From: Bifidobacterium parmae
GTDB lineage: Bacteria; Actinomycetota; Actinomycetes; Actinomycetales; Bifidobacteriaceae
Direction of reading: 5' to 3'
DNA: 64,000 nucleotides
Assembly: GCF_002860365.1 (NCBI RefSeq)
Contig: NZ_NMWT01000003.1
Location: forward strand, 62,001-126,000
Part shown: one piece after another, positions 26,160 through 37,103 of the stretch
Layout: each line of letters starts with the position of its first letter
How positions within the stretch are numbered: the first letter of the stretch is position 1
Translations under genes and position numbers: made by a program
Notes under the pieces: model-generated
Told to the model about the DNA's origin: nothing
What the model saw: the letters and a program-made list of their open reading frames with translations, nothing else
The model's database searches: none

Positions 26160-26289
26160 GCATCGCCACACGACATGCGTATCGCTAATAGCTTCATCCG
26201 CATTGATATCCAAAGATACGATTCACCTGTTCATTTCAATCACACGTTATGGAGGACTTGAGATATGGGACAAATCGACCGAAACAACA

Positions 26290-26328
26290 ATGGGGCCATT
26301 GTATCTTCACAAGATACAATGGCCCCAT
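26290..26328 (-). terminator. Enolase terminator
   Basis: Eighteen-base perfect stem (arms ATGGGGCCATTGTATCTT and its complement) around a CAC/GTG loop, followed on the minus strand by TTGTTGTTTC. It separates eno from the cassette. Confidence 0.85.
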
Positions 26329-26391
26329 ATGTATCACACAGCCATTCTCCTCCGGAAAATCATGCAATCTCCGTGAGAGACTGACTCATGC

Positions 26392-27810
<1,419 letters not shown>

Positions 27811-27895
27811 TCAACGTTGTTTCACACCCCGTTCGACTCCCGTCGACGTTCCACGGTCCGGACATGCGCAACGGCCGCGGACTAGACTGGCCCGC

Positions 27896-28381
27896 ATGAA
27901 CGACATGCACATCCGCCGCGCCGAGAAGCGCGACATCCCCGAACTCCACCGGCTGCTGCGGCAGGTGGCGAACGTCCATCACGCCGGCCGCCCCGACCTG
28001 TTCAAGGCGAACGCGACGAAATACACCGACGACGAGCTCGAGGCGATTCTCGCCGACGACGAACGACCGGTCTTCGGCGCGTTCTCCGACGCCGACGACG
28101 CGACGCTCTACGGCTACGCGTTCTGCGTGTTCGAACGCCACCCCGGCAATCATGTCCTGACCGACGTCACGACACTCTACATCGACGACATCTGCGTCGA
28201 CGAGGCGGCGCGGGGCCGCCACGTGGGCACCGCCGTCTACCGTCACGTGCTCGGTTTCGCCCGCGGCTCCGGCTGCTACAACGTGACGCTCAACGTGTGG
28301 TCGTGCAATCCGGGTGCGCAGGCGTTCTACGAGCGGATGGGTTTGAAGCCCTACAAGGTCGGCATGGAGACGATCCTGTAG
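27896..28381 (+). CDS. GNAT-family N-acetyltransferase
   Basis: 161-aa acetyltransferase. Acetyl-CoA loop motif A is at IDDICVDEAARGRHVGTAVYRHVL; the C-terminal beta-bulge block is NVTLNVWSCNPGAQAFYERMGLKP. The N-terminus starts IRRAEKRDIPELHRLLRQV, typical of single-domain GNATs. The substrate (a small amine, peptide or protein N-terminus) cannot be told. Convergent with mfd; the 205-base gap before it (27691-27895) holds the eno promoter area and no recognisable gene. Confidence 0.88.
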   Translation: MNDMHIRRAEKRDIPELHRLLRQVANVHHAGRPDLFKANATKYTDDELEAILADDERPVFGAFSDADDATLYGYAFCVFERHPGNHVLTDVTTLYIDDICVDEAARGRHVGTAVYRHVLGFARGSGCYNVTLNVWSCNPGAQAFYERMGLKPYKVGMETIL

Positions 28382-28433
28382 GGCCTTGCAGAGTCCGAGC
28401 CCCGTCCCGCTCCCCGCCGCTCGGCTCACCGGC

Positions 28434-31400
28434 TCACCGGCGTTTTCCCGGCACGTAGGCCAGGTCGTTGAGCAGGTCGGACACCCAGTCCATCACCTGC
28501 TCGCCGGGCATCGGCCCCTTGCCGAGCGAACCGCCGAACGGCGTGGGGATGATCATCTGGTGGGTGACCGGCCGGTACTGGAACCCCTTGTAGATGCGCG
28601 ACATGCGCATGAGCATCGACTCGGGCGGGTCGACGCGGCCGACGCGCAGACGGTTCGACTGGGCGAGAATCTCCGAGATGCCGAGCTCGCGCGCCCTGAA
28701 CTTGAGGCGCGCCACGCCGAACAGCATCTCGAACTCCTCCGGCAGCGGGCCGTAACGATCGACGAGCTCCTCGGCGAGATCCTTCAGGTCGTTCTCGTCA
28801 CGCGCGGCGGCCAGCTTGCGGTACGCCTCCAGACGCAGCTTGTCCGAGTCGATGTAGTCGACCGGAATCGACGCCTCGACCGGCAGGTCGATCGACACGT
28901 TCACCGGTTCGGCCGCCTTGTCCGGCTCCTTGTACTTTTCGACGGCCTCGGAGACCATGCGCACGTACAGGTCGAAGCCGACGCCCTCGATGTGCCCGGA
29001 CTGCTGGTCGCCGAGCAGATTGCCGGTGCCCCTGAGCTCCAGATCCTTCATCGCCACGTCGAAGCCGGAGCCCAACGCCGTGTTCTGCGCGATCGTGGCG
29101 AGCCTGTCGTGCGACTGCTGGGTCATCGGCTTGGACGGGTCGTACAGGAAGTACGCGTACGCGCGTTCACGGCCGCGGCCGACGCGCCCGCGCAGCTGGT
29201 GGAGCTGCGAGAGGCCGAAACGGTCCGCATGGTCGACGATCAGCGTGTTCGCGTTCGAGATATCCAATCCGGTCTCGATGATCGTCGTGCATACGAGCAC
29301 GTCGATGTCGCGGTGCCAGAAGTCGCGGATGATCTGGTCGAGCTGCTTCTCGCCCATCTTGCCGTGCGCGACGCCGACCTTCGCCTCCGGCACGAGCGTG
29401 TGGATCTTCTCGGCGATGCGCGCGATGTCCTCCACGCGGTTGTGCACGTAGAACACCTGCCCGCCGCGCAGCAGCTCGCGGCGCACCGCGGCCGTGACCT
29501 GCGCGTCCTCGTAGGCGCCCACGTAGGTGAGCACCGGCAGACGGTCCTCCGGCGGGGTGGCGAGCGTCGACATCTCGCGGATGCCGGTGACGGCCATCTC
29601 CAGCGTGCGTGGGATCGGCGTGGCGGACAGGGACAGCACGTCGACGTTGGTCCTCAGGGCCTTGAGCGTCTCCTTGTGCTCGACGCCGAACCGCTGCTCC
29701 TCGTCGATGATGACGAGGCCCAGATCCTTGAACCTGATCTTCGGGTTGAGCAGCTTGTGCGTGCCGATGACCACGTCCACGGTGCCGGCAGCCAGCCCCT
29801 CGATGGTCTCCTTGATCTCCTTGGGTTTCTGGAAGCGGCTCATCGCCGCCACGTTGACGGGGAAACCCTCGTATCGTTCGGTAAACGTCTCGTAGTGCTG
29901 CTGGACGAGCAGCGTGGTGGGCACGAGCACGGCCACCTGCTTGCCGTCCTGGATGGCCTTGAACGCGGCGCGCACCGCGATCTCGGTCTTGCCGAAGCCC
30001 ACGTCGCCGCAGATGAGGCGGTCCATCGGACGCGGCTGCTCCATGTCGTGCTTGACCTCGTCGATGGTGGTGAGCTGGTCGGCGGTCTCCTGGTAGGGGA
30101 ACGCGTCCTCCAGCTCCTTCTGCCACGGGGTGTCCGGGCTGAACGCGAAGCCGGGCGTGCGCTGGCGGGCCGAGTACAGCTTCACCAGGTCGTCGGCGAT
30201 CTCCTTGACGTGCTTGCGGGCCTTCGCCTTGGTGGCCGCCCAGTCGGAGCCGCCCAGCTTGTTGAGCTTGGGCGCTTCGGCGCCGATGTACTTGCTCACC
30301 TGGTCGAGCTGGTCGGTGGGGATGAACAGCTTGTCCGCCGGGGCGCCGCGCTTGCTCGGCGCGTATTCGATGACGAGGTATTCGCGCGTGGTCCGGTTCG
30401 CGCCGGTGCCGATGGTGCGCTGGCGCATCTCGACGAACCGGCCGATGCCATGCTGCTCATGCACCACGTAGTCGCCGGCCTTGAGCTCCATCAGGTCGAT
30501 GGCCTTGCGGCGGCGCTTCGGGGTCTTCGCCTGCGCCATCGCCGACGTGCGGCCGGTCAGGTCGCGTTCGGTGAGCAGGGCGGTCCTCGCCCGCCTGTCG
30601 ACGAAGCCGTCGACGGCCTGCGAGCGGATCGTATCGAATCGGGTGATGCCGGTCGCGTTGACGGCGCGCTTGAGACGAGCGAGCGTGCCCTTGGCCGCCG
30701 CGGTGATGGTCACGTCGAACCCGGCGTCGATGAGTCCTTCGATGCCGGCGGCGGCCTTGGACTCGTCGCCGCGGTACTCCCCCGGGTTCGTCGCGTCGAC
30801 CTGCACGCGCCCCGGGCGCGAACCGTCGACGGTGAAGCTGGTGAGGCGAATCACGTCGTGCTTCGAGTTCTCGAGCGCGGATACCGCCTCGTCGTAGTCG
30901 ATGAAGCTCGCCTGATCGAAGGTGATGGGCGCGCCGGCGCCGTGGCCGGACGCGGCGACGTGCCAGCTGGCGGCGAGGAACTCGTTCGCCGTCTTGGCGA
31001 GGTCCTCGGCGGAGCGGCGCAGCTTCTCCGGGTCGCTCAGCAGGATGACGGCGTTCCCGGGCAGCAGACCAGTGACCGGCTCCATGTCGTCGATGAGCGC
31101 CGGCATCAGCGATTCCATGCCTTCGACGGGGACGGCGTTCGCGATGGATTCGAGCATGTCGTCGGCGTTCGGGATGGAGCCGATCAGCGATTTCGCGCGG
31201 GCGCGCACCCGGTCGGTGAGCTGCAGCTCGCGGCAGGGCGTCGCCCAGATGGTCGTGAGGCCGTCGCCATAGGTGCGCTGGTCGGAGGCGTGGAACTCCT
31301 TGATGCCGTCGATCTCGTCGCCGAAGAACTCGATGCGCACCGGATGCGGCGCGGTCGGCGGGAACACGTCGAGGATGCCGCCACGCACCGCGAACTCGCC

Positions 31401-32066
31401 GCGATCCATGACGAGCTCGACGCGCGTGTACGCGTTCTCGACGAGACGGGACGCCGCCTCGTCGAGCGGCAGGTCCTCGCCGCGCGTGAACACGAGCGGT
31501 TCGACGTCGGCGAGACCGGCGACTATCGGCTGGATGAGCGAGCGCACCGGCATGACGAGGATGCGGATGCGGCCGAACATCGGATCGACGTCGCTCGGAT
31601 GCTTGAGACGCCGGAACACGGCCATGCGGCTGGCGACCGTGTCGGCGCGGGGGCTGAGCCGCTCGTGCGGCAGCGTCTCCCACGCCTCCAATTGGGCGAT
31701 GTCGCCGGGGTTCCCGTCATACCAGGAGCGCAGCGCGCCGACGGTCTCCTCGGCCTCGCGCCCGGAGGCGACGACGAGGACGACCGGCTTGCCGGCCTTG
31801 CCCGTTTTATCTGTTTGGTCACCCGTTCCCTGCGCGATGGCGGCGGCAAGCGCCGGACGCAAGCCTTCGGGCATGCCGACGACGGTCGCGTCGTCGACGC
31901 CTTCCGGCGGCTCGACGTCGCCGGCCGCGACCTTGCGGAACGCGGGATCGCCGTCAGTGAGCCGTTCGAGCAGTCCGGCGAGCGAACCGTCGACGAAGTC
32001 GCGTCCGGTCGCGCCGGCCGCGGAGTCCGCGCCGGTCACGGGCGTCTTCTCGGCGTCAGCGGCCAT
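28434..32066 (-). CDS. mfd: Transcription-repair coupling factor Mfd
   Basis: 1,210-aa DNA translocase that removes RNA polymerase stalled at DNA lesions and recruits UvrA. Order: UvrB-like N-terminal modules (about 1-400), the RNA polymerase-interacting CarD-like domain (LMELKAGDYVVHEQHGIGRFVEM), the RecG-like helicase motor with Walker A (CGDVGFGKTEIA) and Walker B (DEEQRFGVEHKE), SATPIPRTL, helicase C motifs (VHNRVEDI, TTIIETGLDI, QLRGRVGRGRERAYAYF), and the C-terminal TRCF domain. Start 32066 gives an 11-base overlap with pth. No truncation or frameshift was seen. Confidence 0.97.
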   Translation of the reverse strand: MAADAEKTPVTGADSAAGATGRDFVDGSLAGLLERLTDGDPAFRKVAAGDVEPPEGVDDATVVGMPEGLRPALAAAIAQGTGDQTDKTGKAGKPVVLVVASGREAEETVGALRSWYDGNPGDIAQLEAWETLPHERLSPRADTVASRMAVFRRLKHPSDVDPMFGRIRILVMPVRSLIQPIVAGLADVEPLVFTRGEDLPLDEAASRLVENAYTRVELVMDRGEFAVRGGILDVFPPTAPHPVRIEFFGDEIDGIKEFHASDQRTYGDGLTTIWATPCRELQLTDRVRARAKSLIGSIPNADDMLESIANAVPVEGMESLMPALIDDMEPVTGLLPGNAVILLSDPEKLRRSAEDLAKTANEFLAASWHVAASGHGAGAPITFDQASFIDYDEAVSALENSKHDVIRLTSFTVDGSRPGRVQVDATNPGEYRGDESKAAAGIEGLIDAGFDVTITAAAKGTLARLKRAVNATGITRFDTIRSQAVDGFVDRRARTALLTERDLTGRTSAMAQAKTPKRRRKAIDLMELKAGDYVVHEQHGIGRFVEMRQRTIGTGANRTTREYLVIEYAPSKRGAPADKLFIPTDQLDQVSKYIGAEAPKLNKLGGSDWAATKAKARKHVKEIADDLVKLYSARQRTPGFAFSPDTPWQKELEDAFPYQETADQLTTIDEVKHDMEQPRPMDRLICGDVGFGKTEIAVRAAFKAIQDGKQVAVLVPTTLLVQQHYETFTERYEGFPVNVAAMSRFQKPKEIKETIEGLAAGTVDVVIGTHKLLNPKIRFKDLGLVIIDEEQRFGVEHKETLKALRTNVDVLSLSATPIPRTLEMAVTGIREMSTLATPPEDRLPVLTYVGAYEDAQVTAAVRRELLRGGQVFYVHNRVEDIARIAEKIHTLVPEAKVGVAHGKMGEKQLDQIIRDFWHRDIDVLVCTTIIETGLDISNANTLIVDHADRFGLSQLHQLRGRVGRGRERAYAYFLYDPSKPMTQQSHDRLATIAQNTALGSGFDVAMKDLELRGTGNLLGDQQSGHIEGVGFDLYVRMVSEAVEKYKEPDKAAEPVNVSIDLPVEASIPVDYIDSDKLRLEAYRKLAAARDENDLKDLAEELVDRYGPLPEEFEMLFGVARLKFRARELGISEILAQSNRLRVGRVDPPESMLMRMSRIYKGFQYRPVTHQMIIPTPFGGSLGKGPMPGEQVMDWVSDLLNDLAYVPGKRR

Positions 32067-32655
32067 TGAACTTCTCCTGGGTCTTGGCGAGTCCCTTGAA
32101 GATGATGTCCTCGGCGGCGTCCGCGCCGTCCATGAGGAATTCGGGCAGCTGCTTGCGCTGGTCGGGGCCGAAGCCGCCGAGCACCCAGTTGATGGTGTTG
32201 TCGTGCGCGTTGGCGCCGCGGCGCGCGTGGCCGACGCCCATGCGCACGCGCGCGTACTTCGGCGTGCCCAGCGACTTGTCGATGGATTTGATACCGTTGT
32301 GTCCTCCGGCGGAACCGCCCGCCTTGACCTTGATGCGGCCGAAGTCGAGGTCCATGTCGTCGTGGATGACGACGACATGGTCGGGCTGGATCTGGTAGTA
32401 GGAGCAGATCGAGGCGACCGCGTTGCCGGACTCGTTCATGTAGGTGAGCGGCTTGGCGAGGAAGAACTTGACGGCGCGGCCGTCGAGATGCATCGCGCCC
32501 TTGCCGAGCATGGCGAGCCCCTTGTGGTCGGCGAAGTTGACCGACCAGCGTTCCGCGAGCACGTCGGCGGTCATGAAGCCCATATTGTGCCGCGTATCCT
32601 CATACTTCTTGCCCGGGTTGCCCAGTCCCGCGATCAGCCAGAAATCCGATGCCAT
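32056..32655 (-). CDS. pth: Peptidyl-tRNA hydrolase
   Basis: 199-aa Pth, which recycles peptidyl-tRNA dropped from ribosomes. Motifs: LIAGLGNPGKKYEDTRHNMGFM with the catalytic His, FLAKPLTYMNESGNAV, VIHDDMDLDFGRIKVKAGGSAGGHNGIKSI and RVRMGVGHARRG. The start at 32655 has AAGGAGCAACGCAC before it. It is the first gene of a pair with mfd, whose start overlaps the pth stop, an order common in actinobacteria. Confidence 0.96.
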   Translation of the reverse strand: MASDFWLIAGLGNPGKKYEDTRHNMGFMTADVLAERWSVNFADHKGLAMLGKGAMHLDGRAVKFFLAKPLTYMNESGNAVASICSYYQIQPDHVVVIHDDMDLDFGRIKVKAGGSAGGHNGIKSIDKSLGTPKYARVRMGVGHARRGANAHDNTINWVLGGFGPDQRKQLPEFLMDGADAAEDIIFKGLAKTQEKFNGR

Positions 32656-32756
32656 GTGCGTTGCTCCTTACTGCGCCTTACTCGTTTTCGACCGAACAGA
32701 TTGTACCCACCGCCTCAGTCAAGGGCACGGACGTGTGACGGGGACGGACGTCCCGA

Positions 32757-33344
32757 TCACAGGTCCAGGTACCAGTAGGACATGTCGTGCATGATGCCGG
32801 TCGCGTCGGTGGCGGCGGCGGGGAGGAGACCGAACCGGGTGAAGCCGAAGCGGCGCATCAGGGCGGTCGATCCGGCGTTGTCGGCGAAGATGATGCCGAT
32901 GGCCTTGCACATGCGGCGGTCCCTCGCCTCGTCGAGCAGACGGTCGAGCAGGAACGTGCCGACGCCGCGATGCCGCCACTGCGGCGCGATGTAGTAGGCG
33001 AGGTCGGTGACGCCGTCGTAGCCGGCGCGGTCGTAGAACACGGACAGCGCGCCGAAGGCGACGACCTCACGTGCGCGGGCACCGTCGCTATCGCACTGGA
33101 CGGTCGTCATGCCGTCGTTTGTGATCTCCCGGCCACCGCAGGAGACGCCGTCGTCACCGTCGTTCGTCGCCTCTACGACGAACACCCCGTAAGGGGGCTT
33201 ATGCGATTCCACCCATGCGCGGCGCTGGGCGAGGGTGCGTGGCTCCAGATCGGCGGTGGCGCCGCCCTCGATGACGGACGCGTTGTAGATGTCGGTGATG
33301 GCCTGGATGTCGGATGCGGTCGCGGCCCGGAACAGATAGGACAT
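32757..33344 (-). CDS. GNAT-family acetyltransferase (phosphinothricin acetyltransferase-like)
   Basis: 195-aa GNAT protein. The N-terminus (FRAATASDIQAITDIYNASV) and the acetyl-CoA loop (LAYYIAPQWRHRGVGTFLLDRLL) are close to the Pat/Bar group, which acetylates small amino-acid analogues. An insert of about 20 residues (NDGDDGVSCGGREITNDG) separates the usual TP(E)G-type block from the core, so the substrate may differ. The 61-bp repeat array lies directly upstream of its start. Confidence 0.85.
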   Translation of the reverse strand: MSYLFRAATASDIQAITDIYNASVIEGGATADLEPRTLAQRRAWVESHKPPYGVFVVEATNDGDDGVSCGGREITNDGMTTVQCDSDGARAREVVAFGALSVFYDRAGYDGVTDLAYYIAPQWRHRGVGTFLLDRLLDEARDRRMCKAIGIIFADNAGSTALMRRFGFTRFGLLPAAATDATGIMHDMSYWYLDL

Positions 33345-33362
33345 GCCGACAGCCTAACACCC

Positions 33363-33600
33363 GGCGCAAGAAATCCCGGAGGAAACCGGCTCGGTCCGGG
33401 AAAAGTCGCGCTGGCGCGTCGCCGGCGCAAACAATCCCGGAGAATGTCCCCATCATCCGGGAATCCTTGCGCTGGAGACGACTCAGCGCCACTAATCCCG
33501 GAAATCGGCACCGTCGTCCGGGAAAAATCGCGCTGACGATGGGTCAATGCAAGAAATCCCGGAGAATCACGCCGATTCCCGGGATTTCTTGCGCCGTGCG
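33363..33600. repeat. Four dyad-symmetric units in exact 61-bp tandem register
   Basis: The core AATCCCGGA occurs at 33372, 33433, 33494 and 33555, always 61 bases apart. Its partner TCCGGGA occurs at 33395, 33456 and 33517, with a CCCGGGA version at 33578, again 61 apart. Each unit begins with GCGCAAG-like and ends with TGCGCT-like sequence, so every unit is an imperfect hairpin of about 50 bases. Unit 4 is the best: arms GCAAGAAATCCCGG (33549-33562) and its exact complement (33579-33592), with inner GAATC/GATTC pairing. The array fills most of the 313-base gap between the GNAT gene and the UPF0182 gene. Confidence 0.85.
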
Positions 33601-33657
33601 GTGGTGCGGGGATGTATCGGGGGCGTCGAATACGGGGTTCGACGCCCCGCCCCGGAA

Positions 33658-36600
33658 CTACTGCTCCAGTTCGATGGCCTTGTTCAACGCGTCCTCAAGG
33701 GCCTTCTGGGCTTCGCCGTAGGCGGTCCAGTCGCCGTTCCTCATGGCGTCCTGGCTGTCCTTCATCGCCTGGGCGGCGTCGTCGAGCGCCTGCTTGAGCT
33801 CGGGGCTGCGCGCCGTGGACGAACCCGACGAACCCGACGATGCCGAACCCGACGAACCGGAATCCTTGTCGTCGCCGGAACCGTTCTTCGACGTATCACC
33901 CGACGAACCGGACGAACCGGAGGCACCCGAACCCGACGAACCGGACGAACCCGAACCAGACCCGCCCGCGACGTTCGCCGCGTCGCCGGCGGACGCGCCG
34001 GAGTCGCCGCCGAACACCTGGTCGAGCGCCTCGTCGAGCGTGTCGGCGAACCCGACCTGGTCGCCGAACGCGACGAGCACCTTCTTGAGCAGCGGGAACG
34101 AGGTGGCGCCCGAGGACTTCACGTACACGGGCTGCACGTAGACGAGGCCGCCGCCCAACGGCAGGGTGAGCAGGTTGCCGCGCACCACGTTCGTGGAACC
34201 GGATTGCAGGAGGTTCAGCTCCTTGGACACGTCGGCGTCCGCGTTGAAGTTGTTCTGCGCCTGTCCGGGTCCGGGCACGTTGGAGTCCTTCGGCAGCTCC
34301 TGCAACCGCAAGGTGCCGTAGTTCGGCCCGATCTCGCCCTTCGTGGAGCCCGCGTCCGAGTCGACGGAGAGGAATCCGGTGAGGATCTCGCGCGTCGACG
34401 TGCCGGCGGGGATGTACGAGGAGGTCAGGGAGAACACCGGCTTCTTGGTGCCGCCGGTCTGGAGGGTCAGATAGTAGGGCGGCTGGAGGATGTCCTGGTC
34501 CTGCGCCTGCTGCGATTCGGTCGGGTCGACCGGCGTCTGCCAGAAGTCCTCGCCCGAATAGTACTGGCTGGCGGAGGTCACATGGTACTTGGCGAGCAGT
34601 TCGCGCTGCACCTTGAACAGGTTCTCCGGGTAGCGCATGTGGCTCATCAGGTCGCCGCTGATCTCGCTCAGCTGGTGGTATTGGCCGGGGAAGATCTGCT
34701 CCCACGCCTTGATGACCGGGTCGGACTTGTCCCACACGTACAGGTCGACGGAGCCGTCGTACGCGTCGACGGTGGCCTTCACCGAGTTGCGGATGTAGTT
34801 CGCCTGCTGCGTGCCGAGACCGGTCACGGTGGACGACGAGACCGTGGTGGAGTCCTTGGTCGCCGAGCCGAGGTCAGTCATCTGCGAGTACGGGTAGGCG
34901 TCGGACGTAGTGTAGCCGTCGACGATCCACTTGACGCGGCCGTCGACCACCGCCGGGTAGACGCGGCCGTCGAGCGTGAGGTACGGGGCGACCTTGGCGA
35001 CGCGTTCGCGCGGCGACCGGTCGTAGAGGATCTGCGAGGCGGAGGTCACGCGGTCGGAGAAAAGGATCTGGTCGGAGCCGAAGCGGATCGCGTACAGGAG
35101 ACGCGAGAACAGGTTGCCGACGGACGGGCCGCCGTTCCCCTTGAACGTGTTGGTCGCGCCCTTCGAACCGGTCGGATAATCGAACTCCCATGCGGCGGTG
35201 CCTTCGGGCGCGCCGACGATCGAGTATTCGCCCATGTTCGGCGAGAAGTAGATGCGCGGCTCGTACTTCTCGGATTCGGTGAGCTTGCCCTGCGTGGGGA
35301 TGCCGGATTCGAAGAACTCGGGCTGGCCGTCGGCGGTCACCTTGTTGCCGTAGGCGGCGACGACGCCGTAGCCGTGCGTGTACACGGTGTGGTCGTTGAC
35401 CCAGTTGCGGTTGTCGTTGCCGGCGAGGTCGAGCTCGCGGGCGGCGATCACCGTGTCCTGGCTCTTGCCGTCGATCTCGTACTTGTCGACGGCGAGCGTG
35501 TCGGCGAACGTGTAGTACTGCTTGGACTGCTGGAGCTGCTTGAACGTCGGCGAGACGACCTGCGGGTCGAGCAGGCGGATCTGCGCCGTGGTCTCGCCCT
35601 CCGAGCTCAGCGCGCCGGATTCGCCCTTCGTGGTGGCCTTGTAGTTCTCGGTCTTGAGCTTGTCGAGGCCGTAGGCGGCGCGCGTGGCGTCGATGTTGCG
35701 CTGGATGTACGTGGATTCCATCTCCTGCGCGTTCGGGTTGACGCGGAACCGCTGCAGCAGCGCCGGCCAGACGATGGTCAGGACCATGGAGACGACGACC
35801 ACGACGGCGATCGCGACGACCGGCGTGCGCCACGCCTTGAGGGCGGCGGAGGCGCGCACGCCGAGCGGCTGCGCGCCCTCCAGCGCATGCGAGCGCATCA
35901 GCCACACGCCGAGCACGACGCCGAGGATCGCGATGAGCGCGGCCATGATGAACGTGACCGGGATGGTCGCGTTGACGGTCGTGTACGTGGCGCCGGTGAT
36001 GCGCGAGCCCTGCTGGGTGAGGTGCGCGAACACGCCGAGCGCGGTGGAGGCGGCGAGCGCGAACATGTTGAGCATGAGCCACACGGCGATCTGGCGACGC
36101 GCGCGCTTCGTGATGGCGAACAGGCCGCGGCCGTTCACCGGCATGGTCAGGCGTATGCCGCCCATCATCACGTGGGTGGCGACGGAGAAGACGACGCCGA
36201 CGAACAGCAGCATCGACACGGCGGACATGACGAGCCGCAGGCCGGGCAGCACGAACACGTAGAAGCCGTTGTCGAGTCCGAACTGCGGGTCCTTGACGCC
36301 GAAGCTCTGCGCGTGGAACATGAGCAGCACGTCGGCCCAGTTCGCGTTGAACTGCGCGCCGAACACGGCGCCCACAATCACGGAGATGATGGCGGCGACG
36401 CGTCGCGCGGTCTTCGAGCTGACGGTCTGCTTCACTTCGACCACGTCGCCGTCGACGCGCACGCGCGAGCCGTCGGCCGCGTCGGGGCGGGCGCGGATCG
36501 CGAGCCATGCGGACAGGAATCCGACGAGGCCCATGAGCAGCGCGTACGCGACCCACAGGCCGACCTTCACGCCGAGCTGCGTCCAGACGACGGATTGGAA

Positions 36601-36987
36601 GCCGAGCTGGCCGTACCACATGAGGTCGGTGATGAACCGGGAGAGGCCGAAGAACAGGCCGACGACGATGGCGAGCGCCGCCACCACGCCGATGAGGATC
36701 TTCGTGCCGCGGTCCACGCCGCGCGGGCCCTTGTTCGGCCGTGAGGGTTTGCGCGTGATGCGCGGGAATCCGGGGCCGAACGGGGGCCGGCCCGCTCCTC
36801 CGCCGCGTCGTGCGCCGGAGCCGGCGGCGTCCGCGCCGTCGTCGCCGTCCGTTTCGACGTTGATGATGATCGGATCGTCGTCGGAACGTTCGGCGCGTCC
36901 CTGCGATCCGTTCCGACCGGACCGCCCGCGGTTGCCGCGCGGGTCGAAATCGGGGTCGAACATACCGAATATATCTGCGAATGACAT
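33658..36987 (-). CDS. UPF0182 family large membrane protein
   Basis: 1,109-aa protein. A disordered cytosolic N-terminus (~100 residues, Arg/Asp/Gly-rich) is followed by seven membrane helices to about residue 430, a large extracellular domain to about residue 1000, and a Ser/Gly/Asp-rich tail. The tail is encoded by a short-period DNA repeat near 33815-33965 and ends in a helical segment. UPF0182 proteins are nearly universal in actinobacteria and form large membrane assemblies, but their job is not established. The start at 36987 is a clear ATG. The gene ends next to the 61-bp repeat array. Confidence 0.9.
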   Translation of the reverse strand: MSFADIFGMFDPDFDPRGNRGRSGRNGSQGRAERSDDDPIIINVETDGDDGADAAGSGARRGGGAGRPPFGPGFPRITRKPSRPNKGPRGVDRGTKILIGVVAALAIVVGLFFGLSRFITDLMWYGQLGFQSVVWTQLGVKVGLWVAYALLMGLVGFLSAWLAIRARPDAADGSRVRVDGDVVEVKQTVSSKTARRVAAIISVIVGAVFGAQFNANWADVLLMFHAQSFGVKDPQFGLDNGFYVFVLPGLRLVMSAVSMLLFVGVVFSVATHVMMGGIRLTMPVNGRGLFAITKRARRQIAVWLMLNMFALAASTALGVFAHLTQQGSRITGATYTTVNATIPVTFIMAALIAILGVVLGVWLMRSHALEGAQPLGVRASAALKAWRTPVVAIAVVVVVSMVLTIVWPALLQRFRVNPNAQEMESTYIQRNIDATRAAYGLDKLKTENYKATTKGESGALSSEGETTAQIRLLDPQVVSPTFKQLQQSKQYYTFADTLAVDKYEIDGKSQDTVIAARELDLAGNDNRNWVNDHTVYTHGYGVVAAYGNKVTADGQPEFFESGIPTQGKLTESEKYEPRIYFSPNMGEYSIVGAPEGTAAWEFDYPTGSKGATNTFKGNGGPSVGNLFSRLLYAIRFGSDQILFSDRVTSASQILYDRSPRERVAKVAPYLTLDGRVYPAVVDGRVKWIVDGYTTSDAYPYSQMTDLGSATKDSTTVSSSTVTGLGTQQANYIRNSVKATVDAYDGSVDLYVWDKSDPVIKAWEQIFPGQYHQLSEISGDLMSHMRYPENLFKVQRELLAKYHVTSASQYYSGEDFWQTPVDPTESQQAQDQDILQPPYYLTLQTGGTKKPVFSLTSSYIPAGTSTREILTGFLSVDSDAGSTKGEIGPNYGTLRLQELPKDSNVPGPGQAQNNFNADADVSKELNLLQSGSTNVVRGNLLTLPLGGGLVYVQPVYVKSSGATSFPLLKKVLVAFGDQVGFADTLDEALDQVFGGDSGASAGDAANVAGGSGSGSSGSSGSGASGSSGSSGDTSKNGSGDDKDSGSSGSASSGSSGSSTARSPELKQALDDAAQAMKDSQDAMRNGDWTAYGEAQKALEDALNKAIELEQ

Positions 36988-37103
36988 GATTCCAGCCTAC
37001 AAATAGGTGGGGAATGTCAATCCGTGTGCGTTCGCCGGGAGCCGAGCCGTACCGGCGTGTATTCTCGTGCGCGGATGAGAGCTGGAGTCGAAAGGGGATG
37101 CCG

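Noticed and set aside
28386-32069. Very long plus-strand reading frame opposite mfd
   Set aside because: High third-position GC leaves long antisense frames open. The mfd protein has all expected helicase motifs; the antisense product is Arg/His/Val-rich with no domain.
33363-33600. The 61-bp array as a CRISPR array
   Set aside because: Units are not identical, the conserved parts are split into two arms with a variable loop, and there are no cas genes in the window.
33547-36744. Long plus-strand frame opposite the UPF0182 gene
   Set aside because: Antisense shadow of a clear family member; composition is typical of GC-driven open frames.
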